Assembly (NCBI GenBank): GCA_036154955.1
Contig: JAYZWL010000152.1
Span: 1 to 64,000, forward strand
From: Albimonas sp036154955
GTDB lineage: Bacteria > Pseudomonadota > Alphaproteobacteria > Rhodobacterales > Rhodobacteraceae
Length of the DNA stretch: 64,000 nucleotides
Direction: 5' to 3'
The translations under genes were made by a program, and so were the position numbers. The notes beneath the pieces are model-generated. The model saw only the letters and a program-made list of their open reading frames with translations, did not search any database and was not told the origin of the DNA. This document shows, one piece after another, positions 51,663-60,490 of this stretch (positions within the stretch are counted from its first letter, which is position 1; each line of letters starts with the position of its first letter).

Positions 51663-52439
51663 TCAGCCGCCGAACTTGGCCGGGCGTTTCTCGCGGAAGG
51701 CGGTCACGCCCTCCTTGAAGTCGGGGGAAAGGCCGGCCTCGCGCTGGAAGCGGCGCTCGGTCCCCAGCGCCTCCTCGAAGGCGGCCTCGGCGGCGATCCA
51801 GCCGGCGCGGCGGATGAGGCCGAGCGAGGACGGGCCCTTGGCCAGCCGCTGGGCCAGCGCCATCGCCTCCTCCTCGACCTTGTCGTCCTCGACCACGCGG
51901 TTGATGAGACCCCACTCAAGGGCCTGCGGGGCCGGGATCTTCTCGGCCAGCATCATCATCTCCATGGCGCGCGGGCGGCCGATGGCGCGGGTCAGCAGCC
52001 AGGTCGCGCCGCCGTCGGGCACCAGGCCGATGCGGGCGAAGGCTTCGAGGAAATAGGCGGACTTGCCCGCCACGATGAGGTCGGCGCAGAGCGCGAGCGA
52101 CGCCCCCACCCCCGCCGCCGGCCCGCGCACGGCGGAAACCAGCGGGATCGGCAGGTTGCGCACCGTCATCATCAGCGGGTTGTAGTGGCCTTCGAGCGAA
52201 GCGCCCACGTCGAGATTGGGATCGTCGAAATCCCGCCCGCCCGAGAGGTTGGCGCCCGAGCAGAAGCCCCGCTCGCCGCCCGCCAGCATCACCGCGCGGC
52301 AGGACTTCGACGCCTCCTCCAGCGCCTCGCGCATGGCGTCGCCCATGTCGGTGGTCACGGAATTGAGGGTCGCCGGGTCGTTGAGGCGCACGATCATCAC
52401 GTCGCCGTCGCGTTCGACCAGGATCTTGGGATTGCTCAT
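51663..52439 (-). CDS. enoyl-CoA hydratase/isomerase, PaaG-like
   Basis: 258 residues. Oxyanion loop GFCSGANLSGG and VRGPAAGVGASLALCADLI are crotonase-type. The segment AFARIGLVPDGGATWLL has Asp in the place used by PaaG isomerase (1,2-epoxyphenylacetyl-CoA isomerase) and lacks the second hydratase Glu, so double-bond isomerisation is more likely than hydration. It has its own operator-like palindrome 21 bases upstream, so it may begin a separate transcript with the thiolase and SDR. SD GGAG before ATG 52439. Confidence 0.88.
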   Translation of the reverse strand: MSNPKILVERDGDVMIVRLNDPATLNSVTTDMGDAMREALEEASKSCRAVMLAGGERGFCSGANLSGGRDFDDPNLDVGASLEGHYNPLMMTVRNLPIPLVSAVRGPAAGVGASLALCADLIVAGKSAYFLEAFARIGLVPDGGATWLLTRAIGRPRAMEMMMLAEKIPAPQALEWGLINRVVEDDKVEEEAMALAQRLAKGPSSLGLIRRAGWIAAEAAFEEALGTERRFQREAGLSPDFKEGVTAFREKRPAKFGG

Positions 52440-52459
52440 GCGAGGATCTCCGTCGCGTT

Positions 52460-52477
52460 CTTAATTACATGGTTAAG
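52460..52477. promoter_or_regulatory. TetR-type operator before PaaG-like gene
   Basis: CTTAA-8-TTAAG perfect dyad. Its 17-base core from 52461 matches 56480-56496 in 14 positions with the same centre of symmetry. It lies in the 75-base gap between two crotonase genes. Confidence 0.6.
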
Positions 52478-52514
52478 GGAGGCCGCGCAACGGCCTCCCT
52501 CTCCGCGCCGCGGC

Positions 52515-53414
52515 TCAGCGGTATTCGCGCCGCTCCCACCACGGGAAGTAGTCGGGCATGTCGGTGGAGACCTTGTTGGGGAACTCCGCCGGCCGCTTGG
52601 CGAGGAAGCTCGCCACGCCCTCGGCCACGTCCTCCGACTGCCCGCGCGAGGCGATGCCGCGGCTGTCGATCTTGTGGGCCTCCATCGGGTGATCGGCGCC
52701 CAGCATCTTCCACATCATCTGCCGGCCCAGCGCCACGGCGACCGGGGCGGTGTTGTCGGCGATCTCGCGAGCCAGGGCCCGGGCGGCCGGCAGCAGGTCG
52801 TCGGGTTCGTGGATCGAACGGACCAGCCCGCCCCTATGCGCCTCCTCGGCGTCGAAGACGCGCCCGGTCATCACCCATTCCAGCGCCTGCTGGATGCCCA
52901 CCAGCCGCGGCAGGAACCAGGACGAACACGCCTCGGGCACGATGCCGCGACGGGGGAAGACGAAGCCGTAGCGCGCCTTGGTGGAGGCGAGCCGCACGTC
53001 CATGGCGAGCTGCATGGTCACGCCGATGCCCACCGCCGGGCCGTTGCAGGCCGAGATGATCGGCTTGAGGCATTCGAAGATGCGCAGGGTCAGCCGCCCG
53101 CCGCCGTCGCGCAGGCGCGGGTCCGAATAGTCGGTCAGCCCGTTCGCGCCTTCCTTCATGTAGTCGCCGGACGAGAACGGCTTGCCGCCTTCCTCCCGCG
53201 TCAGGTCGGCGCCGGCGCAGAAGCCGCGGCCCGAGCCGGTGACGATGATGGCGCGCACGTCGTCGTTCGCATCGGCCGCGTCCAGCGCCTTGATGAAGTC
53301 CGCCTGCATGGTGCGGGTGTAGGCGTTCAGCTTCTCGGGCCGGTTGAGGGTGATGGTCAGCACCCCGTCCTCAAGCTCGGTGTAGATCTGCGTGTAATCG
53401 GTGCGCTCGATCAT
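52515..53414 (-). CDS. enoyl-CoA hydratase (crotonase family)
   Basis: 299 residues, slightly long for the family because of an insert after the first loop (GFCAGADLTREEGGKPFSSG). NGPAVGIGVTMQLAMDVRLA forms the second loop, and the Glu of RRGIVPEACSSWFLPRL can act in hydration. ATG 53414 has a weak GGAGGAGA site. It sits 164 bases downstream of the acyl-CoA ligase gene in the same direction, so it may have its own promoter. Confidence 0.88.
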   Translation of the reverse strand: MIERTDYTQIYTELEDGVLTITLNRPEKLNAYTRTMQADFIKALDAADANDDVRAIIVTGSGRGFCAGADLTREEGGKPFSSGDYMKEGANGLTDYSDPRLRDGGGRLTLRIFECLKPIISACNGPAVGIGVTMQLAMDVRLASTKARYGFVFPRRGIVPEACSSWFLPRLVGIQQALEWVMTGRVFDAEEAHRGGLVRSIHEPDDLLPAARALAREIADNTAPVAVALGRQMMWKMLGADHPMEAHKIDSRGIASRGQSEDVAEGVASFLAKRPAEFPNKVSTDMPDYFPWWERREYR

Positions 53415-53578
53415 CGGGCGGTCTCCTCCTGGTCCTGTCTTGGCGCCCGGGCCGAGAGGGCCGCGGGGCGCGGGCGGGCGGCGAGCGGACTCGCCGGACC
53501 GTTCCGTTCTAGCACGCGCTGTATGTCCGACAATCCGGAAAGCAAGGTTCGCTTAGCTTATCCGCCCGGGTCGCCCGC

Positions 53579-55150
53579 TCAGTTCACCTGCCGGCTGCGC
53601 CCTTCCCAATAGGGCGCGCGCAGATCGCGCTTGAGCAGCTTGCCCGACGCGTTGCGCGGCATGGCCGGGATCACGTCCACGGTCTTGGGGCACTTGAAGG
53701 CGGCGAGGTGCTGGCGGCAGTGGCCGATGATGCCGGCTTCGTCGAGCGTCGCGCCCTCCTTCAGCGTCACCACGGCCTTCACCGCCTCGCCCCAGCGTTC
53801 GTCCGGCACGCCGATCACCGCGGCTTCGGAGACGGCGGGATGGCCGTAGAGCACGCTCTCCACCTCCGCCGGATAGACGTTTTCGCCGCCCGAGATGATC
53901 ATGTCCTTGATCCGGTCATGGATGTAGACATAGCCGTCCGCGTCCATGAAACCGGCGTCGCCGGACTTGACCCAGCCGTCCGGCGTCTTGGTCTTGGCGG
54001 TGGCCTCCGGGTTCTTCCAGTAGCCGATCATGCATTGCGGCCCGCGGGTCGCGATCTCCCCGATCTCGCCGACGGGCAGTTCGTTCCCGTCGGGATCCAG
54101 GATCTTGATCTCCTGCCCCGGCATCGCCTTGCCGGCGGAGTTCATGCGCGGGCTGCCGGCCGGATCGTGGTCCGAGGGCGGCAGCAGGCAGACCGAGCCG
54201 GTGGTCTCCGTCATCCCGTAGACCTGGGTGAACGGGCAGCCGATCACGTCGAGGCATTCGCGCAGCAGGGGCAGCGGCATCGGCGCGGCCCCGTAGGAGA
54301 TGGAGCGCATGCCGGAGAAATCCGTCTCCTTCGCCTTGGGGTGGCGCACGATGAACTGCAGCGCCGCAGGCACCGCGAACATGCGGGAGACGCCTTCGTT
54401 ATGGATCAGGTCCATGGCCTGGATCGGGTCGAACTCGCGGGTGATGATGGCGCCGCAGCAATTGGCGAAGCTGATCACCCACAGGCCCAGCCCGCCGATA
54501 TGGGCGAAGGGCATGGCGACGAGGTTCACGTCGTCGTCCGACCAGGCGTCGTAGGGCCAGCCATAGGGCGCCATCTCGGCCCGCTGGCGCAGCAGGTTGC
54601 CGCCCGACAGCATCACGCCCTTGGGCAGGCCCGTGGTGCCTGAGGTGAAGAGCAAGAGGCAGGGGTCGTCCGGCCCGGCCTTGTCGTCCGGATAGCCCGT
54701 GGGATGCGCGTCGCGCCAGGTCTCGTAGGCGGGCCAGCTCTCGTGCCCGCCCTCCATCGCCACGATCTTCAGGCCGGCGGGCAGACGGTCGCGGATCGTC
54801 TCCACCGCGGCGTGGAACTCCGGGCCGACGAACAGCAGGTCGGGGCCGAAGATGTTGATGACGGCCGCCACCTCCTCCGGCGCCAGGCGCCAGTTGATCG
54901 GGCCGAAGATGCCGCCGACCCGGGCCGTGCCGACCACCAGCTCATAGGCCGCGTCGGAGTTCTTGCCCAGGTAGGCGACTAGCTTCGCCCCCTCGGCGTC
55001 CAGCGCGTTCGCGACCTTGTCCGCCAGCTTGTCGAACTGGGCGAAGGTGGTCACGCGCCCTTCGAACTTGTGGCACATCGCGTCGGGCCTGCGCGCGGCG
55101 TTGTCGCGCGACAGCAGACCGAGGGTGGTCATCGCCTTCGGGTCGATCAT
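53579..55150 (-). CDS. AMP-forming fatty-acid-type acyl-CoA synthetase
   Basis: 523 residues, full length. Adenylate-forming motifs: LLLFTSGTTGLPKGVML (P-loop, about 165-181), YGMTETTGSVCLLPP, GWVKSGDAGFMDADGYVYI (A8 hinge), and the catalytic Lys in PRNASGKLLKRDL near the end. It activates a carboxylic acid to its CoA ester for the operon's beta-oxidation set. The length of the acyl group is not decidable. Preceded by an acyl-CoA dehydrogenase gene after a hairpin. Confidence 0.93.
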   Translation of the reverse strand: MIDPKAMTTLGLLSRDNAARRPDAMCHKFEGRVTTFAQFDKLADKVANALDAEGAKLVAYLGKNSDAAYELVVGTARVGGIFGPINWRLAPEEVAAVINIFGPDLLFVGPEFHAAVETIRDRLPAGLKIVAMEGGHESWPAYETWRDAHPTGYPDDKAGPDDPCLLLFTSGTTGLPKGVMLSGGNLLRQRAEMAPYGWPYDAWSDDDVNLVAMPFAHIGGLGLWVISFANCCGAIITREFDPIQAMDLIHNEGVSRMFAVPAALQFIVRHPKAKETDFSGMRSISYGAAPMPLPLLRECLDVIGCPFTQVYGMTETTGSVCLLPPSDHDPAGSPRMNSAGKAMPGQEIKILDPDGNELPVGEIGEIATRGPQCMIGYWKNPEATAKTKTPDGWVKSGDAGFMDADGYVYIHDRIKDMIISGGENVYPAEVESVLYGHPAVSEAAVIGVPDERWGEAVKAVVTLKEGATLDEAGIIGHCRQHLAAFKCPKTVDVIPAMPRNASGKLLKRDLRAPYWEGRSRQVN

Positions 55151-55236
55151 CCTGTTCCTCCCCTGGGCGCGGGGCTTTTCGCGCCGCGTCGCCCATGATG
55201 CCGACGGCCCGCGCCGTCCGTATCGCCGGTCAGCCT

Positions 55237-55288
55237 GCCCGCCCCGCGCGCGGCCGTCTTGCGCGGTCGTCTTGCGCGGGGGGCGGGC
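55237..55288 (-). repeat. long hairpin between acyl-CoA dehydrogenase and ligase genes
   Basis: Arms GCCCGCCCCGCGC and GCGCGGGGGGCGGGC pair with a two-base bulge; the loop contains a direct repeat CGTCTTGCGCGG. It sits 7 bases past the acyl-CoA dehydrogenase stop. No U-run, so likely an attenuator or stabiliser. Confidence 0.45.
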
Positions 55289-55295
55289 GGCCGCG

Positions 55296-56438
55296 TCAGA
55301 TGCTGCGCGACAGCAGCTCCTTCATGATTTCGGAGGTGCCGCCATAGATCCGCTGCACCCGCGCGTCGCGCCACAGGCGCGCGATCGGGTATTCGTTCAT
55401 GTAGCCGGCCCCGCCGTGAAGCTGCAGCGAGGCGTCGACCACCTCCCACTGCATCTCGGTGAACCACAGCTTCGCGGCCGAGGCCTCGTAGGCGGTCAGC
55501 TTGCCGTCGCAATGCCGGTTCAGCGCCCAGTCGAGATGCGCCCAGCCGGCCTGCAGCTTGGCCTTCATCGAGGCGAGCATGAAGCGGGTGTTCTGGAAGT
55601 CCATGACGGTCTTGCCGAAGGCCTCGCGCCCTTTCACGAAGCCCACCGCCTCGTCGAAGGCGCGCTGGGCGCCGCCCATGGCCGAGCAGCAGATCGACAG
55701 CCGCTCCTGCGGGAGCTGGTCCATGAGCTGTGCGAAGCCGCGGCCCTCGGTCCCCAGGCAGTTGGTGATCGGCACCCGCACGTCGGCGAAGAACAGCTCC
55801 GACGTGTCGGCCGAATGCTGGCCGATCTTGTCGAGGTTGCGCCCGCGGGAGAACCCCTCCCGGTCCGCCTCCACGATCACCAGGCTGATGCCCTTGGCGC
55901 CGAGGCTGGGGTCGGTCTTGGCGACCACGATCACGAAATCGGCGTTCTGGCCGTTGGTGATGTAGGTCTTCGAGCCGTTGACCACGTAGTGATTGCCGTC
56001 CCGGATCGCCGTGGTGCGCACGCCCTGCAGGTCGGAACCGGCGCCCGGCTCGGTCATGGCGATGGCGCCGATGACGTCGCCGGAGATCATGCCGGGCAGG
56101 AACTTCTGTTTCTGCTCCTCGGACCCGTAGGCCTCCAGATAGCCGGCGATGATGTCGGATTGCAGGGTGAAGCCGGCGGACGAGCCCGCATAGGCCAGCT
56201 CCTCGGCCACCACGGCGTTGTAGCGGTAGTCGAGGCCGAGCCCGCCGTATTCCTCCGGAACCGTGGGACAGAGCAGGCCGCCCTCGCCCGCCGCCTTCCA
56301 GCAGGCCCGGTCGACGACGCCCTCGGCCTCGTAGCGGTCAAGGTTGGGGATCAGGTGCCGTTCGAACACGCGACGCACGGTGTCGCGGAACTGGGCATGG
56401 TCCTCGCCATAGGCGGTGCGGTCTGCGGCGTCGAGCAT
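55296..56438 (-). CDS. acyl-CoA dehydrogenase
   Basis: 380 residues from ATG 56438. AMTEPGAGSDLQGVRT and YITNGQNADF in the middle domain, REAFGKTVMDFQNTRFMLA in the C-terminal helices, and RIYGGTSEIMKELLSRSI at the end. Its RIYGGTSEI segment has Gly where many family members have Glu, so the catalytic Glu must sit elsewhere (as in isovaleryl- or long-chain-type enzymes) or needs alignment to place. First gene of the second acyl-CoA operon, with a TetR-type operator 42 bases upstream. Confidence 0.91.
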   Translation of the reverse strand: MLDAADRTAYGEDHAQFRDTVRRVFERHLIPNLDRYEAEGVVDRACWKAAGEGGLLCPTVPEEYGGLGLDYRYNAVVAEELAYAGSSAGFTLQSDIIAGYLEAYGSEEQKQKFLPGMISGDVIGAIAMTEPGAGSDLQGVRTTAIRDGNHYVVNGSKTYITNGQNADFVIVVAKTDPSLGAKGISLVIVEADREGFSRGRNLDKIGQHSADTSELFFADVRVPITNCLGTEGRGFAQLMDQLPQERLSICCSAMGGAQRAFDEAVGFVKGREAFGKTVMDFQNTRFMLASMKAKLQAGWAHLDWALNRHCDGKLTAYEASAAKLWFTEMQWEVVDASLQLHGGAGYMNEYPIARLWRDARVQRIYGGTSEIMKELLSRSI

Positions 56439-56479
56439 GGTTCCTCCCTTGCGGCGGCGCTGTCCCGGCCGCTTCGCAG

Positions 56480-56496
56480 TTAATTACGCGATTAAG
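56480..56496. promoter_or_regulatory. TetR-type operator before acyl-CoA dehydrogenase
   Basis: TTAATTACGCGATTAAG: a perfect dyad TTAAT-6-ATTAA. It matches 52461-52477 in 14 of 17 positions and partly the TetR promoter at 57208. Placement is typical for repressor control of the operon. Confidence 0.65.
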
Positions 56497-56525
56497 CGAC
56501 ACCGGACAAGCGGGCCGAAAGGGCC

Positions 56526-57167
56526 TCAGCGCCGGACCTGGAGCCCGTCCATGATCAGACCCACGGTCTGCTCCACGTAGACGCGACGCAGTTCGTCGTC
56601 GATCTCGTCGATGCCGTGGACGTATTTCAGCACGAAGCGGGCCGAAAAGATCTGATCGCAGGCCCCTATGGCGGTGAAATAGAAGAACCGCGCGTCGGTG
56701 GGGCGGAATTCGCCGGCGGCGACCCCGTCGGCGATCATGGTCTCATAGGCCTCGGCGATGGGGCGCAGGTAGGTTTCGGCGATCTGGCGGCCGACCTCCT
56801 CGCTCTCGTCCCGCATGATGGAGATGAGCAGCCGTTGCAGATAGGGGAACCGGAAGTAAATCCGGATCAGGCCCGACAGGTGATAGCGCATCTTGGCCGA
56901 AGGCCGCATGTCCATCGCCACCAGGTCGCGCAACTGGGTGATGGACAGGCCCAGGTCCCGCTCCAGCAACGCCAGAAGCAGACCGCTCTTGTTGCCGAAA
57001 TAGTATTTGACCAGCGCCGAGTTCACCCCGGCTTCGGCGGCGATGTCGGAAATCGACACGCCCAGCGTGTCCCGGCTGCGCATCAGCGAACTGGCCGCGG
57101 CCAGAAGGCTGTCCCGTGTGGACAGGCGTTCGCCCTCGCCCTGCACCGCCGTCGCGTCGTCGCTCAT
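56526..57167 (-). CDS. TetR-family regulator, likely repressor of the acyl-CoA operon
   Basis: 213 residues from ATG 57167 (an ATG at 57233 would extend it). HTH with ISDIAAEAGVNSALVKYYFG (about 40-59), followed by a C-terminal TetR domain (YLRPIAEAYETMIADG, and FYFTAIGACDQIFSARFVL). It lies just upstream of the acyl-CoA dehydrogenase gene, on the same strand, and sites of one sequence type are found before that gene, before the PaaG-like gene and before its own start, so it is the likely autoregulated repressor, presumably sensing an acyl-CoA (inference). Confidence 0.9.
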   Translation of the reverse strand: MSDDATAVQGEGERLSTRDSLLAAASSLMRSRDTLGVSISDIAAEAGVNSALVKYYFGNKSGLLLALLERDLGLSITQLRDLVAMDMRPSAKMRYHLSGLIRIYFRFPYLQRLLISIMRDESEEVGRQIAETYLRPIAEAYETMIADGVAAGEFRPTDARFFYFTAIGACDQIFSARFVLKYVHGIDEIDDELRRVYVEQTVGLIMDGLQVRR

Positions 57168-57207
57168 CGCCAAGTTAAACCGCCCTCGATCGTTCGTTCC
57201 CGCGACC

Positions 57208-57218
57208 TTAATTGCGCG
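57208..57218. promoter_or_regulatory. degenerate operator half-site before TetR genes
   Basis: TTAATTGCGCG matches the first 11 bases of the operator TTAATTACGCG at 56480 with one mismatch; the second half-site is not kept. It lies 41 bases before the TetR start, between the two divergent TetR genes. Confidence 0.4.
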
Positions 57219-57378
57219 GCGAGGGCTTGTCACCCGCGGACCCGCGCGACGGCGAAATCCCCGGCCGCCAGGCCTGGATTCCCCCGGATTCGGGCGGGCT
57301 TCGGCCCTGGCCGCTTGCCATCGTCCCGGCCGGCGTCTACCGCTCGATAAGCGTGGCGGGCTGAAACGGGGGGCGCGC

Positions 57379-58095
57379 GTGGAGAACGGAGCGGATCAGG
57401 CGCCGGAGGCGCAGCGGGGCGAGCCGCGGGCCCAGGTCCTGGCCGAGGCCGAGATCAACGCCATCCGCGACCCCGCGCGGGTCGAACTGCGCCGCGACCA
57501 GCTTCTGGACGCCGCGCTCGAACTGTTCATCGAGAAGGGCTACGCCTCCACCACCATCCGGGACATCTGCGCGCGGTCGGGCGTCAATCAGGCGAGCCTC
57601 TACGACTACGTCGCCAACAAGCATGACATCCTGCGCCGGGTGCTGAACCGGCTGTGGTTCCGCGGCGAGGCCAAGCCGATGGCGGAGGAGCTGGCCGATC
57701 CCGCCCGCGGCTCGATCAAGGCCGCGGTGGGACGGATCCTGGCCCGGTCGTGGAAGAAGAAGCGGCTGGCCACGCTGCTCGCCTACCGCTCCGTGCCGCA
57801 TCTGGACGCGGAGGACCGGGAGACGCTGCGCCTGCGCGAAGAGCGGCTGCTGCGCGCGCTCGCCGCCCAGCTCCGCGCGGAATCCGGAGCGGCGGAGGAC
57901 GACCGGCGGCCGGAGATCGTGGCGAATTTCATCATCTTCGCCAACGCCTTCGGCCCCATGCGGGACTGGCTGACCCGGGATTGCGACGAGGCGCTGGTGC
58001 TCGACACCGTGTCGGGCGGCATCGCGGCGATGATCGAGGATCTCAAGACCCCGCTTCCGCCCGCCTCGCCGCCCCCCTCCCCGCCCGCCGACTGA
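57379..58095 (+). CDS. TetR-family transcriptional regulator
   Basis: 238 residues from GTG 57379; earlier frame has no ribosome site and crosses the divergent promoter region. HTH with TTIRDICARSGVNQASLYDYV (about 57-77), followed by a C-terminal domain with TLLAYRSVPHLDAEDRETLR and IIFANAFGPMRDWL. Arg-rich N-terminal tail and Pro-rich C-terminus. It is divergent from the other TetR gene and ends 27 bases from convergent mprF. Targets unknown; the longer GTG-led start is a moderate-confidence choice. Confidence 0.85.
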   Translation: MENGADQAPEAQRGEPRAQVLAEAEINAIRDPARVELRRDQLLDAALELFIEKGYASTTIRDICARSGVNQASLYDYVANKHDILRRVLNRLWFRGEAKPMAEELADPARGSIKAAVGRILARSWKKKRLATLLAYRSVPHLDAEDRETLRLREERLLRALAAQLRAESGAAEDDRRPEIVANFIIFANAFGPMRDWLTRDCDEALVLDTVSGGIAAMIEDLKTPLPPASPPPSPPAD

Positions 58096-58122
58096 CTCCG
58101 GAGGACGGGGCGAGGCGCGCCG

Positions 58123-60309
58123 TCAGCCGGCGCGGGCGCGGGTCGAAGCGTCGGGCGCGTCGATCTCCGCCATCTCGCGGACGGCGGCGACGCGGCGACG
58201 GCGCAGGGCGAAGTCGAGGATGCGGCCGCCGGCCCGCGCCGCGGGCATGGCGGGGGCCGCGCCCTGCGCCGGCTTGCGGCGGAACCGGATCACGCCGCCC
58301 GGCAGCCGCGGCGCCCGGGCGAAGCGGGGGGCCAGCGCGAAGACCGGCAGCCGCGCCGCGCCCGGGTCCCGCGCCGCCCCCTCCACCAGCCGGCGGGCGG
58401 CCAGCAGCGCCGCCGGCATCTCCAGCGCCGAGCGGCAGACCAGATTGCGGGGCGCCCATTCGGGGCGGAAGATCTCCTTGAACCGGCGCAGGCCGCGCAG
58501 GCCCTGCGGGTCGCCCTCGCGGGCGTAGACCCTGGCGCCGATCTTCGACAGGCGGGTTCCGTGCGGATCCTCGTCCAGCCCCGACAACGGCGCCATGCAC
58601 AGGTTGAAGCGCGCGGCCCCGGCCGCCTGCGCCGCCAGCGCGGCCTCGACGATCAGGCCATGCATGGTCCCGTCGGGCGCGTCGGGGCGCAGGCGCATCA
58701 GGTCCAGCATCCGTTCCGCCCCGTCGCCGGAGGTCCAGGCGGTGACGAAGCCGACCAGGCGGCCGTCCTGCCGCGCCTCCACCACGTCGTGCCGGCGGGC
58801 GAAATCCCAGTCCCAGTGGCCCATGGAGAAGGTGCGCTCGCGCTTGGCGCCGCCCTCGGTCCAGGCCTCCGCCACCTCGGCCAGCTCCGCCGGATCCGCC
58901 TCGCCGGGCGCGCGGCGGACCAGCGTGACGCCGGCCTTCTTCAGCTTGGAGAGCTTGCGGCGCAGCTCCCGCCGCTCCGGCGTGTCGAGCGTGAAGGCGG
59001 CGAGGTCGAGCGCGCCCTCCTCCCCCAGTTTCTGCACCTTCCAGCCGCGGGCGGTCCAGAAATCGCGGGCGGCCTCGTCGGACTTGTAGATGGCGATGCG
59101 GGCGCCGGCGGCGCGGGCGGCGGCCTCCAGCTTGTCGACCGTCGCGCCCCAGGCGGCGCGCGGCCCCTGCGGATCGCCCAGCGCCACCCAGCGGCGGCCC
59201 TGCGCCGCATACATCACGAAGGCGCGGCCGCAGTCGGAGACGAGGAAGCGCTTGTCGCCCAGCCAGGCGAGCTCGCCCTCGGCCCGGTCGCCCTCGTCCA
59301 GGATCCACTGCACGCGATCGCGGATCTCGGCCTCGGTCATCGGCTGCGGCGCCTCCGGACGGGGGGTGCTGCGAAGCACGACCAGAGCGGCGATCAGGGG
59401 CGGACCATGGTAGATCACGCGGAACATGAGGATGGAGGCGGCCAGCTCGGCGGCGGGCGCCTCGGGAAAGGCGACGATCAGCGCGGCCTCGAACACGCCC
59501 GCGCCCCCCGGCGCGCCGGTCAGCAGGCCCAGCCCGAGGGCCGCGGCGAAGACGGCGATCAGTTCAAGCGGCGCGGGGGCCCAGGCCAGCGGCATCAGCA
59601 CCCACAGCGCCAGCCCCGCGGCGACGATGTCGCCCGCGGTCAGCGCGATGGAGCGCCCGAGCCAGCCCAGATCCGGGCCGCGCAGATCCAACCCCGCGAC
59701 GCGGACGCTGCGGCGGGAGAGCAGCGCGCAGCCGAGCCCGAGCCCGGCCAGCGCCAGAAAGGCGGCGATGCGGGCCTCGCGCGCCGTGGCGTCGGCGAGG
59801 TCCATGGCGGCGGAGGGGTCGACCAGCGTGACCAGCGCGAGAAAGCCCGCGACCCCGGCGAAGAAGCCGGCCGAGGCCATGCCGGTCAGCGCGGCCGCCT
59901 GCGCCGGCCCGACGCCCGCGGCCCCGTGGGCGCGCCATCGGGCGAGCGCGCCGGTGACGGCGCCGAAGCCCAGCGTCTGCGCGACCGCGCCCGCGGCGAA
60001 GCCGCCGGCCAGCAGCCGATGCGCGGGCAGCTTCAGCCCCAGCCGCTCGGCCGCGGCGAGGTCGTAGCCCGCGATGAAGACATGGGAGACCACGGTCAGG
60101 ATCAGGGCCGCGACCAGCGCCGCGGCAGGGGCGGCGGCCAGCGCTTCGGCCAGGGCCGCGCCCTCGATCTCCGCCAGTCGGTCGCGCATGGCCCAGAGCG
60201 CGAGCCCTGCCAGCGCCAGCGGCGCCGCCGCGCGCGCAACCCCCCGGCGCAGGCGCCGGCTCGCGACGGCCGAGGCGCCGCCCGCGTCGATCCCGGTGAT
60301 ATCGGTCAT
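58123..60309 (-). CDS. mprF: MprF-like lysylphosphatidylglycerol synthase/flippase
   Basis: 728 residues from ATG 60309. The N-terminal half has about eight membrane helices with the UPF0104 flippase landmarks (FGFGAVTGALARWRAHG-like turn, LTGAPGGAGVFEAALI). The C-terminal half (about 330-660) is the DUF2156/GNAT-type aminoacyl-transferase: KRFLVSDCGRAFVMYAAQG, WVALGDPQGPRAAWG, FVTAWTSGDGAERMLDLMR and RFKEIFRPEWAPRNLV. MprF moves lysine (or alanine) from tRNA to phosphatidylglycerol and flips the lipid, reducing negative surface charge and protecting from cationic peptides. Stands alone, convergent to a TetR gene. Confidence 0.9.
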   Translation of the reverse strand: MTDITGIDAGGASAVASRRLRRGVARAAAPLALAGLALWAMRDRLAEIEGAALAEALAAAPAAALVAALILTVVSHVFIAGYDLAAAERLGLKLPAHRLLAGGFAAGAVAQTLGFGAVTGALARWRAHGAAGVGPAQAAALTGMASAGFFAGVAGFLALVTLVDPSAAMDLADATAREARIAAFLALAGLGLGCALLSRRSVRVAGLDLRGPDLGWLGRSIALTAGDIVAAGLALWVLMPLAWAPAPLELIAVFAAALGLGLLTGAPGGAGVFEAALIVAFPEAPAAELAASILMFRVIYHGPPLIAALVVLRSTPRPEAPQPMTEAEIRDRVQWILDEGDRAEGELAWLGDKRFLVSDCGRAFVMYAAQGRRWVALGDPQGPRAAWGATVDKLEAAARAAGARIAIYKSDEAARDFWTARGWKVQKLGEEGALDLAAFTLDTPERRELRRKLSKLKKAGVTLVRRAPGEADPAELAEVAEAWTEGGAKRERTFSMGHWDWDFARRHDVVEARQDGRLVGFVTAWTSGDGAERMLDLMRLRPDAPDGTMHGLIVEAALAAQAAGAARFNLCMAPLSGLDEDPHGTRLSKIGARVYAREGDPQGLRGLRRFKEIFRPEWAPRNLVCRSALEMPAALLAARRLVEGAARDPGAARLPVFALAPRFARAPRLPGGVIRFRRKPAQGAAPAMPAARAGGRILDFALRRRRVAAVREMAEIDAPDASTRARAG

Positions 60310-60459
60310 GGAAGCCCGTTCCCCTTTGCTCGCTCCGCGGCGGAACATGGGGCCCGGTCATGTCCAACGCCTTAACGCGGACCGGCGGAAACCGGGCTTT
60401 CCCGCCCGGGTAAGAAATCGTTTTCCCTGATAGCGGGAAAGCGTGCCGGAAAGGGGCGA

Positions 60460-60485
60460 TCCCGCCGGGGCGAACCCCGGCGGGA
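60460..60485 (-). terminator. strong hairpin ending the second TRAP operon
   Basis: Perfect 11-bp inverted repeat TCCCGCCGGGG/CCCCGGCGGGA with loop CGAA (a UNCG-like stable tetraloop context), 5 bases past the large permease stop. Followed on the minus strand by CGCCCCTTTCC, so the U-run is weak. Confidence 0.65.
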
Positions 60486-60490
60486 CCGGT

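Noticed and set aside
53515..53575. Operator palindrome before the crotonase gene at 53414
   Set aside because: TGTCCGACA is too short and unsupported by a second copy; the TTAAT/ATTAA operator type was not found there.
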